Assembly (NCBI RefSeq): GCF_900100255.1
Contig: NZ_FMTS01000004.1
Coordinates: 62,001 to 126,000 of the forward strand
Direction of reading: 5' to 3'
DNA: 64,000 nucleotides
Source of the DNA: Asticcacaulis taihuensis
GTDB taxonomy: Bacteria; Pseudomonadota; Alphaproteobacteria; Caulobacterales; Caulobacteraceae
Shown: positions 29,011 to 38,489 of the stretch, piece after piece
How positions within the stretch are numbered: the stretch's first letter is position 1
Layout: the number at the start of each line of letters is the position of its first letter
Made by a program: the position numbers and the translations under genes
Notes under the pieces: generated by a model
Seen by the model: the letters and a program-made list of their open reading frames with translations, nothing else
Database searches by the model: none
Told to the model about the DNA's origin: nothing

Positions 29011-29340
29011 TTAATCCGCTTCCGGAGCCAGGGTGACCTCAAGTCCGTTTAAATCGTCGCGCATCAGAATCTGGCAGGAGAGACGCGAATTGCGCTTCAC
29101 ATTGAAGGCTTCGTCGAGTTTCTCGTCCTCCTCGTCGGATTTCGGCACCAGTTTCTCCTGCCACGTATCGGCGACATAAACATGACAGGTGGCGCATTCC
29201 AGGCAACCGCCGCACTCGGCCTTGATCGGCAGGCCGTTGTCACGGATGATTTCCATGATACGCCAGCCTTCGAGCGCGGGCAGGGTATGAACCACGCCTT
29301 CACGGTCGGTACAGATGATATGCAGCTCTTCGTCGCTCAT
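29011..29340 (-). CDS. 2Fe-2S ferredoxin, adrenodoxin type
   Basis: 109 residues. Cluster ligands are in AECGGCLECATCHVYV, giving C-x5-C-x2-C, with the fourth Cys in NSRLSCQILM. An additional Cys lies inside the loop (CGGC). LPIKAECGGC and the acidic DEEDEKLDE helix are typical of bacterial adrenodoxin-like ferredoxins that feed P450s or iron-sulfur assembly. Its partner is not in the window. Confidence 0.92.
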   Translation of the reverse strand: MSDEELHIICTDREGVVHTLPALEGWRIMEIIRDNGLPIKAECGGCLECATCHVYVADTWQEKLVPKSDEEDEKLDEAFNVKRNSRLSCQILMRDDLNGLEVTLAPEAD

Positions 29341-29444
29341 GCCGGCTCTCTGGTTTCACTGAAAGATAGGGTCTGAGCTGAGCGTTTAAAGAGCCGCCCC
29401 CCAAATGCCAAGCCATAAAAACCGGCCGCTTGCGTCAGTTCTGC

Positions 29445-29798
29445 TTAACCGCGCAGGGATCTCAGTTGCAGTTCGTGAAGATAGGCCGCCACATCGTGCT
29501 GGGCGGCATTCATGGCCGAACGCACCTTGTCCAGACGCAGATCGGCCCCTTCGGCATCCCCGCGCTCGGCCGCCTCGGCAGCCGCCGCCAGCAGGCCCGC
29601 GCCGACACCAGCCGCCGCCCCCTTGATGGTGTGGGCAGCATCGCGCCAGCCATCATGCGCAGTAGTCAAAAGCGGCGACCACAGTTCGCACTGCTGCTGG
29701 AAGATGCGCAGGACTTCCTCCATCACCACAGCGTCATTCAGCGTATAGGCTTCAAGGTGGCCGAAATCGACCGCACCGGTCACATCACGCAAAGCCAT
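29445..29798 (-). CDS. HPt (histidine phosphotransfer) domain protein
   Basis: 117 residues from an ATG with GGGGAG upstream. Single HPt four-helix bundle: DAAHTIKGAAAGVGAGLLAA carries the phospho-His in the AHxxKG motif. The acidic N-terminus reads FGHLEAYTLNDAVVMEEVLR. It can relay phosphate between a hybrid kinase and a response regulator. The orphan hybrid kinase at 20 kb is a possible donor, which is speculation. Adjacent to a small membrane protein preceded by a CtrA-like box. Confidence 0.88.
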   Translation of the reverse strand: MALRDVTGAVDFGHLEAYTLNDAVVMEEVLRIFQQQCELWSPLLTTAHDGWRDAAHTIKGAAAGVGAGLLAAAAEAAERGDAEGADLRLDKVRSAMNAAQHDVAAYLHELQLRSLRG

Positions 29799-29870
29799 AC
29801 CCATCTCCCCGGAAAGAATCAGAGAGAGAACTTTGGTCTGTCCCGCTGTTTCCGGCAAGCCGGAATGACA

Positions 29871-30065
29871 TCAGTGCATCAGGGTGGGGATATATTTCGC
29901 GGAAAGCACCGGCAGCAGATAGATGAACTCAAGCAGCAGGACAGCATACATGGTGCCCAGAACCGGACGACCGCCGCGGAAATTATGCACGATGCCGGCC
30001 AGCAGCGGACCACTGACGGGGCCGAGGAGAAAATAGGGCGCGAGACGCTTGATCCTGGCCAGCAT
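29871..30065 (-). CDS. Small membrane protein under a CtrA-like box
   Basis: 64 residues MLARIKRLAPYFLLGPVSGP...IPTLMH with two hydrophobic segments (about 10-26 and 38-58). Unknown function. CAGGAG lies 8 bases before the ATG and is partly held in a hairpin. It lies upstream of the HPt gene on the same strand and may be in one operon with it. Confidence 0.6.
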   Translation of the reverse strand: MLARIKRLAPYFLLGPVSGPLLAGIVHNFRGGRPVLGTMYAVLLLEFIYLLPVLSAKYIPTLMH

Positions 30066-30074
30066 GGGACAGCT

Positions 30075-30100
30075 CCTGATTACAGGCCGATGTAATCAGG
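30075..30100 (-). promoter_or_regulatory. 5' leader hairpin that covers part of the Shine-Dalgarno
   Basis: On the minus strand CCTGATTACA-TCGGCC-TGTAATCAGG forms a perfect 10-base stem. Its last bases AGG are part of CAGGAG, the ribosome-binding site of the 64-residue protein. Opening of the stem would be needed for translation. Confidence 0.45.
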
Positions 30101-30125
30101 TTTACGGCCGGCCCGCCAGTCATTG

Positions 30126-30140
30126 TTAACAACAGGTTAA
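30126..30140. promoter_or_regulatory. CtrA-type box TTAA-N7-TTAA
   Basis: TTAACAACAGGTTAA fits the CtrA consensus exactly in spacing. It lies between the small membrane-protein gene and fbp, nearer the former. Supports Caulobacterales-like cell-cycle control. Confidence 0.5.
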
Positions 30141-30271
30141 TTATTTTTGTGGAATACACCAATATAGAGAATTGGTTAACCCTAACAACACTCACTCGGT
30201 GTAAACGGGGTGGCGTGTTTTGCGGATTTCGCTATGGTGTCCGGCAACAATAACAAGCCACACTGGATACC

Positions 30272-31231
30272 ATGCTGACACCGCTCTCCCGGTTCCTTGC
30301 CGAACAACCCGCCCCTGAATCCCTGCGCCAACTGATCCTGGCCGTCGCCGATGCCTGCCGCGACATCGGCCACGCCGTCAATACCAGCGCCATCGAGGGC
30401 CTGACCGGCGCGCTCGAACAGGAAAATGTCCAGGGCGAGATGCAGAAGAAGCTCGACGTCATCGCCAATGACATGATGCTGGAAGCTCGTCGCTGGGGCG
30501 GACATGTGTCGGCCCTGGTATCGGAAGAAATGGAAGAGATTTATCCGCTGATCAGCGGCGAATACCTGCTGGTCTTCGATCCGATCGACGGCTCCAGCAA
30601 TGTCGATGTCAATGGCGTGGTCGGCACCATATTTTCCGTCCTGAAAGCGCCGGAAGGTCCCATCGCCGAGGCCGACGTACTGCAACCCGGCCGTCGGCAA
30701 CTGGCGGCGGGCTATGCCATTTACGGCCCGCAGACCACCCTGGTCCTGACGCTGGGCGCCGGCGTTTCGGCCTTTTCGCTCGATCAGAAAACCGGCGACT
30801 GGCTGATGACCACGCCTCGCATGACGATTCCCGCCAGCACACGCGAATTCGCCATCAACATGTCGAACCACCGCCACTGGATGCCGTCGGTGCGCCGCTA
30901 TATCGACGAATGCCTGGCCGGCAAGACAGGCGTGCGTGGGGCTGATTTCAACATGCGCTGGCTAGCCTCGATGGTGGGTGACGTTCATCGCGTGCTGACG
31001 CGCGGCGGCATTTTCATGTATCCGGTCGACAGCCGCAAAGGCATTGGCAAGCTGCGCCTGATGTATGAAGCGAACCCCATCGCCTTCCTGATCGAACAGG
31101 CTGGCGGGTTGGCGACCGATGGCGTCAATCCGATCCTCGATATCCAGCCAGACGATCTGCACCAGAGGGTCGGCGTGGTGCTCGGCTCCCGTGAAGAGGT
31201 CGAGCGTGTCGCCGATTATCACAAAGCTTAG
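30272..31231 (+). CDS. fbp: Fructose-1,6-bisphosphatase class 1
   Basis: 319 residues. Hydrolyses fructose-1,6-bisphosphate in gluconeogenesis. Metal-site signature [20 protein letters not shown] (residues about 100-119) preceded by [11 protein letters not shown]. The sugar-phosphate region reads [20 protein letters not shown] followed by [14 protein letters not shown], as in class 1 enzymes. The stop codon TAG is the first base triplet of a palindromic repeat. Growth on pyruvate-yielding sugars would need this enzyme. Confidence 0.96.
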   Translation: MLTPLSRFLAEQPAPESLRQLILAVADACRDIGHAVNTSAIEGLTGALEQENVQGEMQKKLDVIANDMMLEARRWGGHVSALVSEEMEEIYPLISGEYLLVFDPIDGSSNVDVNGVVGTIFSVLKAPEGPIAEADVLQPGRRQLAAGYAIYGPQTTLVLTLGAGVSAFSLDQKTGDWLMTTPRMTIPASTREFAINMSNHRHWMPSVRRYIDECLAGKTGVRGADFNMRWLASMVGDVHRVLTRGGIFMYPVDSRKGIGKLRLMYEANPIAFLIEQAGGLATDGVNPILDIQPDDLHQRVGVVLGSREEVERVADYHKA

Positions 31232-31288
31232 AGTGTTACTTTTACGCGCTTTCCGAAAAGTGCGTCACACTTTTCGGAAAGCGCTCTA
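31229..31288. repeat. 60-base palindromic element with TAGAG ends
   Basis: GCGCTTTCCGAAAAGTG-CGTCA-CACTTTTCGGAAAGCGC is a perfect 17-base stem. The outermost TAGAG and CTCTA provide the stop codons of fbp (plus strand) and the GH127 gene (minus strand). Probably also a bidirectional terminator. Confidence 0.8.
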
Positions 31289-33646
31289 GGCTGTCTCCGT
31301 CTTCCGCACGATCACCCGGCATTCATAAACCGTCATCCACTGGTCGGCGGCGGCCTCGAAACGGACGGTAATCCGGTCCTTGCCGGCCAGGTCCGGCAGC
31401 GGATAGGTCTTCACCGTCCGCGCCACGGTGGCCTCGCCCGGCAGGGTTTCATGTGCCAGAAGCTGGCCATCGACCAGGATATTGAAGTCCTTGTCGTGGT
31501 CACTGCCGTTATAGCTGACATGCAGATCGAGCGGCCCCGGCCTGACCGCCAGTTCAAACTGGAAATAACCCTTATTGATCAGCCGGCCACGCTCGGCGAT
31601 ATGGGTAATCGCGGCCGTATTGGGCGTGCCTTCAAAGGCATGGTCGGTCTCCGGTTGCTGTTCGCCGAGACGTATGGAATCGACGGTACGGCGCAAGATA
31701 TCGGTCTTTTCGGCCGCGGCGGCACGATAACCGGCCTCCGCCTGCGGCCATTCAACCGGTGTGAAGCGACGGAAATAGACGGCTGTGCGGTTATGGTGCT
31801 GACCGTAAAACGGACGGATAGTCAGGTTCTGTGGCTGGCCGCTATCGCCCAGGCTGAAGGTCTCCCCTGCCCGCATCAGTACGCCCTCGTTACTGTCGGC
31901 CACCACCGCCGGATCAAAACCTTCCCACGGCTTGTCGCTCGGCCCCAGATCGGCGGCCAGAACCAGAGGCCCATTCAGAAAAGCCACCAGCCGATCATCG
32001 TCGGGCATGGTCTCGGCATGGACAGCCATCGGCAGGGTCAGGCCAACCACATCGCCCGCCTTGAGGGATGTCAGCACCAGATAACCATCCTTTGGGCTGA
32101 CGGCCATCGCCTTGCCATTCACCGTCAGCTTCGGGGCGGCGCACCATGATGGCACGCGCAGGGCCAGCTCAAACGGTGATCGGGCCTGGCTTACGCGCAA
32201 GGTGACCGCTTCTTTCAACGGAAACTCCGTATCCATATCGAGACGCACGCCCTTTTCCGCCCAGTCGAGCGTCGAGGCATAGTAGAGATTGACCAGCACA
32301 CGGCTGCCCTTGCGCCACCAGATACTTTCGCCGTGCTTGGAATGGCTTTCCATCCCTGATCCGACGCAGCACCAGAAGTCATTTTCCGGTGAGGAATGCA
32401 CGCGCCCATACCCTGAAGCCAAAGGCGTGAAATAGGTGAACATGCCCGTCTGCGGGTCCTGCTGCGACATGATATGGTTGAGGTGGGCACGCTCATAGAA
32501 ATCGAAATAGCGCGCATCGCCCGACCAGCCATAAAGATGGCGCGTCAGTTTCAGCATGTTGTAGCTGTTGCAGGCTTCGCAGGTCTGCTGGCCCAGGCGT
32601 CTGGACAGCTTGCGCGGTTCGCCGAAATGCTCATATTCCGAATTGCCACCTATGACGTAGGAGTGATCCTTCGTCACCGTCTCCCAGAAGAACAGCGCGG
32701 CCTTGGCGCAGTCCTGTCTGTGCTCGCCGCTGGGCGCCACCTCGTAAATCCGCGACAGGCCGATGACTTTCGGTATCTGGGTATTGGCGTGCTTGCCGGC
32801 CAGTTCATCGCGCCCCTCGGCCAGCGGGTCGAGCACGGCGCGGTGGCGGATACGCTCGGCCAGGGTCAGCCAGCGCCTGTTGCCGGTGCGGGCGTAAAGC
32901 TCGGCAAAGCACTCATTGATGCCGCCATGCTCGGCGCGCAGGATTTCCTGGACCTGCGCATCAGTGAGGCCCTCGATAATGCGTCCGAAATAATCCGCCA
33001 GGCCCAGCGCTACCTCAAGCGAGGCCGGATCGTTACAGTAATGGTGGGCATCGAGTGTGCCGGCCAGCACCTTGTGATAGGTATAGATCGGCACCCAGCC
33101 GCCATTGAGATCGAACCCCTGCGTGCGGATATCGCCGCGACGGATTTCCTCAAAAATGACCTTGCCGTCCACAGTCTTACCGTCCCGGTCGACATTGGTG
33201 CCGCCGGCATAGCCATCACCATTGCGGCCCTGCACCAGGGCCAGTTCGCGGGTGATGTAACGCGCGCGCTCACGAAATTCCGGCTTGCCGGTCTGGGCAT
33301 ACATCAGGCTCAGCGCCGACTGGTAATGCCCCAGGCTGTGCCCGGCAATGCCGCGCGCTTCCCAGCCGCCATAAAGCGTACCCTTCGGCTCAAGCCCGGC
33401 ATAGAGCCGGAAATTATGCAGGAAACGATCGGGATCGAGCGACAGCAGATAGCGCTGGTTGGCTTCGATCGAGGTCAGGAAGAGAGAGGGCTTCAGCCGC
33501 ACCGCCGACAATGGAAACGGCGTGATGGCCGTAACCTGCGTCCCAACCTGTGCCTCCGCCTGCGCCAACGCCTTGCCGGCAAGGCCCGTGGTTGCCAGTC
33601 CAGCGGCAGACGCCAATGTGGCGCGGCGTGAAAATATCAACATCAT
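31286..33646 (-). CDS. GH127 (DUF1680) beta-L-arabinofuranosidase-like, Tat-exported
   Basis: 786 residues. Twin-arginine signal FSRRATLASAAGLATTGLAG at the N-terminus, so it is exported folded. The catalytic alpha/alpha barrel (about 45-560) contains Glu357 and Cys359 in QTCEACNSYN and Cys426-Cys427 in FWCCVGSGMES. These match the zinc-binding Glu/Cys set of HypBA1, where one Cys is the nucleophile. The C-terminal beta domain resembles DUF4986/DUF6805 (HVSYNGSDHDKDFNILVDGQ). Family members release beta-L-arabinofuranose; other sugars are possible. AGGGAGTTGG precedes the ATG. Confidence 0.9.
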   Translation of the reverse strand: MMLIFSRRATLASAAGLATTGLAGKALAQAEAQVGTQVTAITPFPLSAVRLKPSLFLTSIEANQRYLLSLDPDRFLHNFRLYAGLEPKGTLYGGWEARGIAGHSLGHYQSALSLMYAQTGKPEFRERARYITRELALVQGRNGDGYAGGTNVDRDGKTVDGKVIFEEIRRGDIRTQGFDLNGGWVPIYTYHKVLAGTLDAHHYCNDPASLEVALGLADYFGRIIEGLTDAQVQEILRAEHGGINECFAELYARTGNRRWLTLAERIRHRAVLDPLAEGRDELAGKHANTQIPKVIGLSRIYEVAPSGEHRQDCAKAALFFWETVTKDHSYVIGGNSEYEHFGEPRKLSRRLGQQTCEACNSYNMLKLTRHLYGWSGDARYFDFYERAHLNHIMSQQDPQTGMFTYFTPLASGYGRVHSSPENDFWCCVGSGMESHSKHGESIWWRKGSRVLVNLYYASTLDWAEKGVRLDMDTEFPLKEAVTLRVSQARSPFELALRVPSWCAAPKLTVNGKAMAVSPKDGYLVLTSLKAGDVVGLTLPMAVHAETMPDDDRLVAFLNGPLVLAADLGPSDKPWEGFDPAVVADSNEGVLMRAGETFSLGDSGQPQNLTIRPFYGQHHNRTAVYFRRFTPVEWPQAEAGYRAAAAEKTDILRRTVDSIRLGEQQPETDHAFEGTPNTAAITHIAERGRLINKGYFQFELAVRPGPLDLHVSYNGSDHDKDFNILVDGQLLAHETLPGEATVARTVKTYPLPDLAGKDRITVRFEAAADQWMTVYECRVIVRKTETA

Positions 33647-33742
33647 CCAACTCCCTGCGACCGCGCTTTCCGCGCGTGTCCGTGGCCCTATCGATCACGA
33701 TACGGCCCGGAGAGTCAATACTCATACAATTGAACGGCCGGA

Positions 33743-34411
33743 TTATGTCGCGTCAGGAATATCATAGACCAGACGGACCATGCCCGGAAACATGCCGCGA
33801 TAGTGTTCCGGCCCGAAACGCGCCCTGACTTCAAAGCCGAGCCGACCCATGGCGCGTTCGACAACGAGATTGCCTTCGACGCCCGTGCTGCCCACGGATC
33901 TATACCCGCGCTCTTTTGCCCGCTCGATATGCGCCTTTACCATGTGGCGATACAGCATACGCCCACGCAGGTCGGGGCGCACGGCACCGAATTCCAGTAT
34001 GTATTCGCCCGGATGCTGCAATTGCGGCGCCGTTCCGAAAAAGCCAAAAAACGATACGTATTTTCGCCAGAAGCCCTGGGATACCTCCTTTGACCAGTTC
34101 AGCTTCGCTGCTACACGTTCAAACCCCTCGGCCGTCAGCGGGCGAAGGTCCGACTGGTTATTGAAGTAAGCCCCCATTATGCCACCAGGTGTGCCGTCTT
34201 CGACTTCAAGAATGAAGAAGCTGTCGATCTGCCCCCAGTTGCTGGCTTCGTTAAGAAGCAAGGTTTCGTGGAAGGTGATTGGATCGACTCCTGTCCCCTC
34301 CAGGGCTGCGTCAAACATGCCCCGGCCTACAACCGGCAGCATGGATTCGTACATCATTTCCGCCAGAAAGCGGTGGTCACTCGCAACCGCGGGGCGAACA
34401 TTAACAGGCAT
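33743..34411 (-). CDS. GNAT-like acetyltransferase
   Basis: 222 residues. NVRPAVASDHRFLAEMMYES is a GNAT opening. The CoA-binding half has YILEFGAVRPDLRGRMLYRH (R-G-R loop) and GVEGNLVVERAMGRLGFEVR. Longer than typical GNATs, with an extra aromatic segment FWRKYVSFFGFFGTAPQLQH in the middle. Substrate unknown. Upstream of the GH127 gene on the same strand but 96 bases away. Confidence 0.75.
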   Translation of the reverse strand: MPVNVRPAVASDHRFLAEMMYESMLPVVGRGMFDAALEGTGVDPITFHETLLLNEASNWGQIDSFFILEVEDGTPGGIMGAYFNNQSDLRPLTAEGFERVAAKLNWSKEVSQGFWRKYVSFFGFFGTAPQLQHPGEYILEFGAVRPDLRGRMLYRHMVKAHIERAKERGYRSVGSTGVEGNLVVERAMGRLGFEVRARFGPEHYRGMFPGMVRLVYDIPDAT

Positions 34412-34543
34412 GGCTTTATCCGATCAGCGCGCATCAGATTTTGCGGCGCTTGCGTCAGGATGCCACAAAGTCGAAAAATTTGCATCGCACAAAAATAAAA
34501 TTTGCCGCCCGCGCAGAGTACTGACGTGGAAACGGTGTATATT

Positions 34544-34560
34544 ATGGAAAATATTTCCAT
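34544..34560. promoter_or_regulatory. Perfect IclR-type operator ATGGAAA-ATA-TTTCCAT
   Basis: Seven-base arms, 47 bases before the start of the IclR gene. Very close to the TGGAAATnATTTCCA boxes bound by IclR-family repressors. Similar boxes precede malate synthase at 37643 and 37692. Suggests autoregulation. Confidence 0.6.
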
Positions 34561-34607
34561 TCCAAATCAGCCATACGCTCCGCCGGTCTGACCTCAAAAG
34601 GATTGTC

Positions 34608-35447
34608 ATGACTTTACCATCTGGCCGAAAGACGCGCGGACGGCCCCGCGAGGACAGGCGCCTGAGCAACGATTCTCATGCCCTCCCCAAGCCCAACCAA
34701 TCTCTGGAAAAGGCGCTTGGCCTCCTGAAATCGTTGTCCGATCATGACGGCCTGACGCTTACGGAACTGTCTGAAAAATCCGCCCTGCCCCCTTCCACCA
34801 CGCACCGTCTGCTCAGCACCCTGGCCGGCCATGACCTCGTAACGGTCGATGAACCGAGCCAGAAATGGTCGATCGGCATAGAGGCCCTGCGTATCGGCAT
34901 GGCCTTTCAGCGCCGCAACAATATCCTGCTGGCCGGTCGCCCGGTCATGACAGATCTGATGGAGGCCACGGGCGAAACGGTCAACATGGCCATGCTCGAC
35001 GGCTTCGAGGTCGTCTTCGTATCACAGGTCGAATGTCATGAACCGATCCGCGCCTTTTTCGGCATCGGCCAGCGCCGGGCCAGTCATGCTTCCGGGATCG
35101 GCAAGGCCCTGCTGGCGGAAATGTCGGCAGAGCGGATCGCGCCCTTCCTGCGCAGTAAATCCCTCGCCCGCTTTACACCGGCGACGATTACCGACCCTGA
35201 AGCCTTGCGTGCCGAACTGGCGACGATTCGCCAGCGCGGCTGGTCGATCGATGACGAAGAGGCCAATGCCGGAATGCGCTGTGTTGCGGCGCCAATATTC
35301 AACGCCTTCGGCGAGGCCCGCGCCGGAATATCACTTTCCGGCCCTTCAGCGCGGCTAACGCCGGACAGCCTGCCGGATTTGGGGCAAAAGGTGCGCGCCG
35401 CCGCCGACCGGATTACAAATCTGATCGGCGGCCACCTGTTGGCCTAA
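34608..35447 (+). CDS. IclR-family transcriptional regulator
   Basis: 279 residues from ATG 34608 (AAAAGGA upstream); upstream open frame lacks family residues. The basic tail [14 protein letters not shown] precedes the winged helix [40 protein letters not shown]. The effector domain runs from about 110 ([40 protein letters not shown]). It overlaps convergent malate synthase by 4 bases. Candidate operators before itself and before malate synthase suggest it controls glyoxylate use. Confidence 0.92.
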   Translation: MTLPSGRKTRGRPREDRRLSNDSHALPKPNQSLEKALGLLKSLSDHDGLTLTELSEKSALPPSTTHRLLSTLAGHDLVTVDEPSQKWSIGIEALRIGMAFQRRNNILLAGRPVMTDLMEATGETVNMAMLDGFEVVFVSQVECHEPIRAFFGIGQRRASHASGIGKALLAEMSAERIAPFLRSKSLARFTPATITDPEALRAELATIRQRGWSIDDEEANAGMRCVAAPIFNAFGEARAGISLSGPSARLTPDSLPDLGQKVRAAADRITNLIGGHLLA

Positions 35448-37582
35448 GCAAGTTGTAATGCCGCCTGTTTGGCTTCGCGGCGGCGTTTGTGCAGGATGAA
35501 TTCGGTATAGCCGTTTGGCTGCGACGAGCCCTGGAAGACCAGATCACAGGCCGCCTGGAAGGCGATGCCGTCAAAATCCGGCGCCATTGGCACATAGGCC
35601 GGATCGCCGGCATTTTGCCGGTCAACGACCTGCGCCATATGCTTCAGCCGCGCCATGACCATCGCTTCGTCAACCAGGCCATGTCGCAGCCAGTTGGCGA
35701 CATGCTGGCTGGAAATGCGCAGTGTGGCGCGGTCCTCCATCAGGCCGACATCATGGATGTCCGGCACCTTGGAGCAGCCGACGCCCTGGTCGATCCAGCG
35801 CACGACATAGCCGAGCAAACCCTGCAGATTGTTATCCAGTTCCTCCGCGATCTCATCGGGTGAATAGTTCCGATCGGCCAGCGACGGGATCAGAATATCC
35901 TCCACGGAGGCGCGCGGACGTTTGGCGATTTCCGCCTGAACCGTGGCGACATCGACCATATGGTAATGCAGGGCGTGCAGGGTTGCCGCGGTAGGTGACG
36001 GCACCCAGGCAGTGCTGGCGCCGGCCTTCGGATGACCGATCTTTTGCGCCAGCATATCCCGCATCATGTCCGGTGCCGCCCACATGCCCTTGCCGATCTG
36101 GGCATGTCCGGGCAAGCCGCAGGCCAGGCCGATATCGACATTGGAGTCCTCGTAAGCCCTGATCCACCGGGCATTCTTGATGTCGCTCTTGCGCATGATC
36201 GGCCCGGCCTGCATCGAGGTATGGATCTCGTCCCCCGTGCGATCGAGGAAGCCGGTATTGATGAAGAAAACGCGTTCGCGGGCGGCTTCGATACAGGCCA
36301 TCAGGTTGACGCTGGTGCGGCGCTCCTCGTCCATGATGCCGATTTTCAGCGTATTCGCCGGCAGACCCAGTGCCGCCTCCACAAAGGCGAAGGTCTCGAC
36401 GACAAAGGCGACCTCGTCCGGCCCGTGCATCTTGGGCTTGACGATATAGGCCGATCCGGCGCGGCTGTTGCCGCCGGTATCATGCCGAGCAATCAGGGCC
36501 GTGACCATCAAATCGACCAGACCTTCCGGCACGGCCATGCCCTCCGCATCACGCACCATGTCGCTGTACATATGCAGGCCAACATTGCGTGACAGCATCA
36601 GGCTGCGGCCATGCAGGGTCAGGACGCCGCCCTCCGCCGAGGTATAGATTCGGTCCGGATTGAGCGCCCGCGTCAGGGTCCGGCCACCCTTCTCAAAGGT
36701 CTCGCTTAAGCTCCCCTTAATCAGGCCCAGCCAGTTGCGGTACAGCCCGACCTTATCCGCCGCATCGACAGCGGCGACGCTGTCCTCCATGTCCATGATG
36801 GCCGAAAGCGCCGCTTCCATGAGGATATCGGCGATACCGGCGGGATCATTGCGGCCGACCGGACTGTTCCGATCGATCCGGATATCCATGTGCAGGCCAT
36901 TATGGCGCAGCAGGATCGATGTGGGCGCGTCGGCTTCGCCCGTATAGCCGGCAAACTGCGAAGGCGTCTGCAAACCGACGGCCCCCACCGTTGTCTGCGC
37001 CGTCAGCGCGCCGCCGGAAACTTTATAGGCCGTCACATCGCTGTGGCTGGCGCCCGACAGCGGCACAAACTGATCGAGCCAGGCGCGCGCCTGCCTCTGC
37101 ACCAAGGCGCCGCGTCCGGAAGCATATCCATGGGTGGAAGCGAGCGGCGCAACAGCATCGGTGCCATAGAGCGCGTCATAGAGGCTGCCCCAGCGCGCAT
37201 TGGCGGCATTCAGGGCATAGCGCGCGTTTGACACAGGCACCACAAGTTGCGGGCCGGCCAGACGGGCGATCTCTTCATCGACACTTTGCGTGGAGACCCG
37301 AAAAGCCACCGGCTCCGGCCGCAGATAGCCGATGTCTTTCAGGAAAGTTTTATAGGCCAACGGATCGAAGGCATGACCACGATGCCACTCATCGATCCGC
37401 GCCTGAAGCGCATCCCGGTGCGCCAGCAGCGCGGCATTGCGCTCGCTGAAGGTTGTCAGAAGGCCCGCCAGCCCCCGCCAGAAAGCATCGGCGCTTATGC
37501 CCGATCCTGGCAGGGCCTCGTCGGTAATGAAACGATGCAGTTCGGCAGCGACGGTGTAGCGGTCAAACGCAACATAGGCCAT
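35444..37582 (-). CDS. glcB: Malate synthase G
   Basis: 712 residues, the single-chain G isoform. Condenses glyoxylate with acetyl-CoA to malate. Family motifs: [40 protein letters not shown], and the active-site region [17 protein letters not shown] with catalytic Asp/Glu. Also visible are [20 protein letters not shown] and [20 protein letters not shown], with [20 protein letters not shown] between. No aceA is adjacent. Promoter region contains two IclR-like boxes. Confidence 0.97.
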   Translation of the reverse strand: MAYVAFDRYTVAAELHRFITDEALPGSGISADAFWRGLAGLLTTFSERNAALLAHRDALQARIDEWHRGHAFDPLAYKTFLKDIGYLRPEPVAFRVSTQSVDEEIARLAGPQLVVPVSNARYALNAANARWGSLYDALYGTDAVAPLASTHGYASGRGALVQRQARAWLDQFVPLSGASHSDVTAYKVSGGALTAQTTVGAVGLQTPSQFAGYTGEADAPTSILLRHNGLHMDIRIDRNSPVGRNDPAGIADILMEAALSAIMDMEDSVAAVDAADKVGLYRNWLGLIKGSLSETFEKGGRTLTRALNPDRIYTSAEGGVLTLHGRSLMLSRNVGLHMYSDMVRDAEGMAVPEGLVDLMVTALIARHDTGGNSRAGSAYIVKPKMHGPDEVAFVVETFAFVEAALGLPANTLKIGIMDEERRTSVNLMACIEAARERVFFINTGFLDRTGDEIHTSMQAGPIMRKSDIKNARWIRAYEDSNVDIGLACGLPGHAQIGKGMWAAPDMMRDMLAQKIGHPKAGASTAWVPSPTAATLHALHYHMVDVATVQAEIAKRPRASVEDILIPSLADRNYSPDEIAEELDNNLQGLLGYVVRWIDQGVGCSKVPDIHDVGLMEDRATLRISSQHVANWLRHGLVDEAMVMARLKHMAQVVDRQNAGDPAYVPMAPDFDGIAFQAACDLVFQGSSQPNGYTEFILHKRRREAKQAALQLA

Positions 37583-37642
37583 GTGTCATCCTCCTGCATG
37601 GATTTCTGAGTATGAACCACATGGCCCAAAGGTCAATTTTTC

Positions 37643-37709
37643 TGAAAATTATTTCCGTTTTTGAAAATAAATACAAACCACGTGTATTTATTGGGAAATT
37701 TATTTTCCA
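37643..37709. promoter_or_regulatory. Two IclR-like boxes upstream of glcB
   Basis: TGAAAATTATTTCCG (37643-37657; 13 of 15 match to TGGAAATTATTTCCA on the minus strand) and TGGGAAATTTATTTTCCA (37692-37709). The AT-rich 136-base interval between glcB and the rhamnose dehydrogenase also contains the glcB promoter. Confidence 0.5.
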
Positions 37710-37718
37710 GAAATACGT

Positions 37719-38480
37719 CTATTGCAAATGCACGAACGCGCCGCCATCGACCAGCACATGGGCGCCGGTCATGTAGCCCGCCAGGTCGGAGGCCAGGAAG
37801 ACCACGACCTTGCCGATATCTTCCGGCTTGCCCAGGCGGCCAAGCGGGATACGGCCTTCCATATATTCGCGCTTGGCGGGGTCGGCCAGGTCTTCCTTGT
37901 TGATGTCGGTGGCGATGGTGCCCGGCAAGATGGAGTTGGCGCGAATACCGTACTTGCCCAGCGCGATGGCGACCGACTGCATCAGCGAGTGCTGGCCGGC
38001 CTTGGTGGGGGTATAGTGGGACTGCATCTCACCACCGACGAGCGCTGAAATCGAACTGATGGCGATCAGCGACCCACCGGTGCCCTGCCTGACCATCTGA
38101 TTGGCCGCCGCCTGGCACATATAGTAGGTGCCCATCAGGTTAACATCGACCGTGCGTTTGACCACCTCGACCGGCATGTCCAGGAAGCTGTGGAACGGAC
38201 AGATGCCGGCATTGGCGACCATATGATCGACGCCGCCCAGCCCCTTGACCGCCGCCTCGATAAAGGCGGTGGCGCTGTCCGGATCGGCCACGTCGCCGAT
38301 CGATACCACCGCCTTGCGGCCCAGAGTTTCAATTTCCTTTACCAGGCTGTCAACAGAGTCCGACGGTGCCGAGGCATTGATGGCGATATCGGCGCCGTGC
38401 TTCGCGCATTCTATGGCCGCGCCGCGGCCAATGCCGCGCGAACCGCCTGTAATCAGAATCCGTTGTCCCTGTAAAAGCAT
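37719..38480 (-). CDS. SDR-family L-rhamnose 1-dehydrogenase (probable)
   Basis: 253 residues. RILITGGSRGIGRGAAIECA (cofactor loop), DHMVANAGICPFHSF, ISSISALVGGEMQSHYTPTK with the catalytic Ser-Tyr-Lys, and GTIATDIN complete a classical short-chain dehydrogenase. Location beside L-rhamnonate genes and the opening MLLQGQRILITGG resemble L-rhamnose dehydrogenases that form L-rhamnono-lactone with NAD(P). The start is 9 bases after the end of the IclR gene, forming a two-gene unit. An L-fucose substrate cannot be excluded. Confidence 0.8.
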   Translation of the reverse strand: MLLQGQRILITGGSRGIGRGAAIECAKHGADIAINASAPSDSVDSLVKEIETLGRKAVVSIGDVADPDSATAFIEAAVKGLGGVDHMVANAGICPFHSFLDMPVEVVKRTVDVNLMGTYYMCQAAANQMVRQGTGGSLIAISSISALVGGEMQSHYTPTKAGQHSLMQSVAIALGKYGIRANSILPGTIATDINKEDLADPAKREYMEGRIPLGRLGKPEDIGKVVVFLASDLAGYMTGAHVLVDGGAFVHLQ

Positions 38481-38489
38481 CTTAAAGCC

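Noticed and set aside
32474-33631. 385-codon frame opposite the GH127 gene
   Set aside because: Mirrors a gene with clear catalytic residues; composition typical of shadow frames.
34179-34607. Upstream extension of the IclR frame
   Set aside because: Covers the operator and overlaps the GNAT gene antisense; the family begins at 34608.
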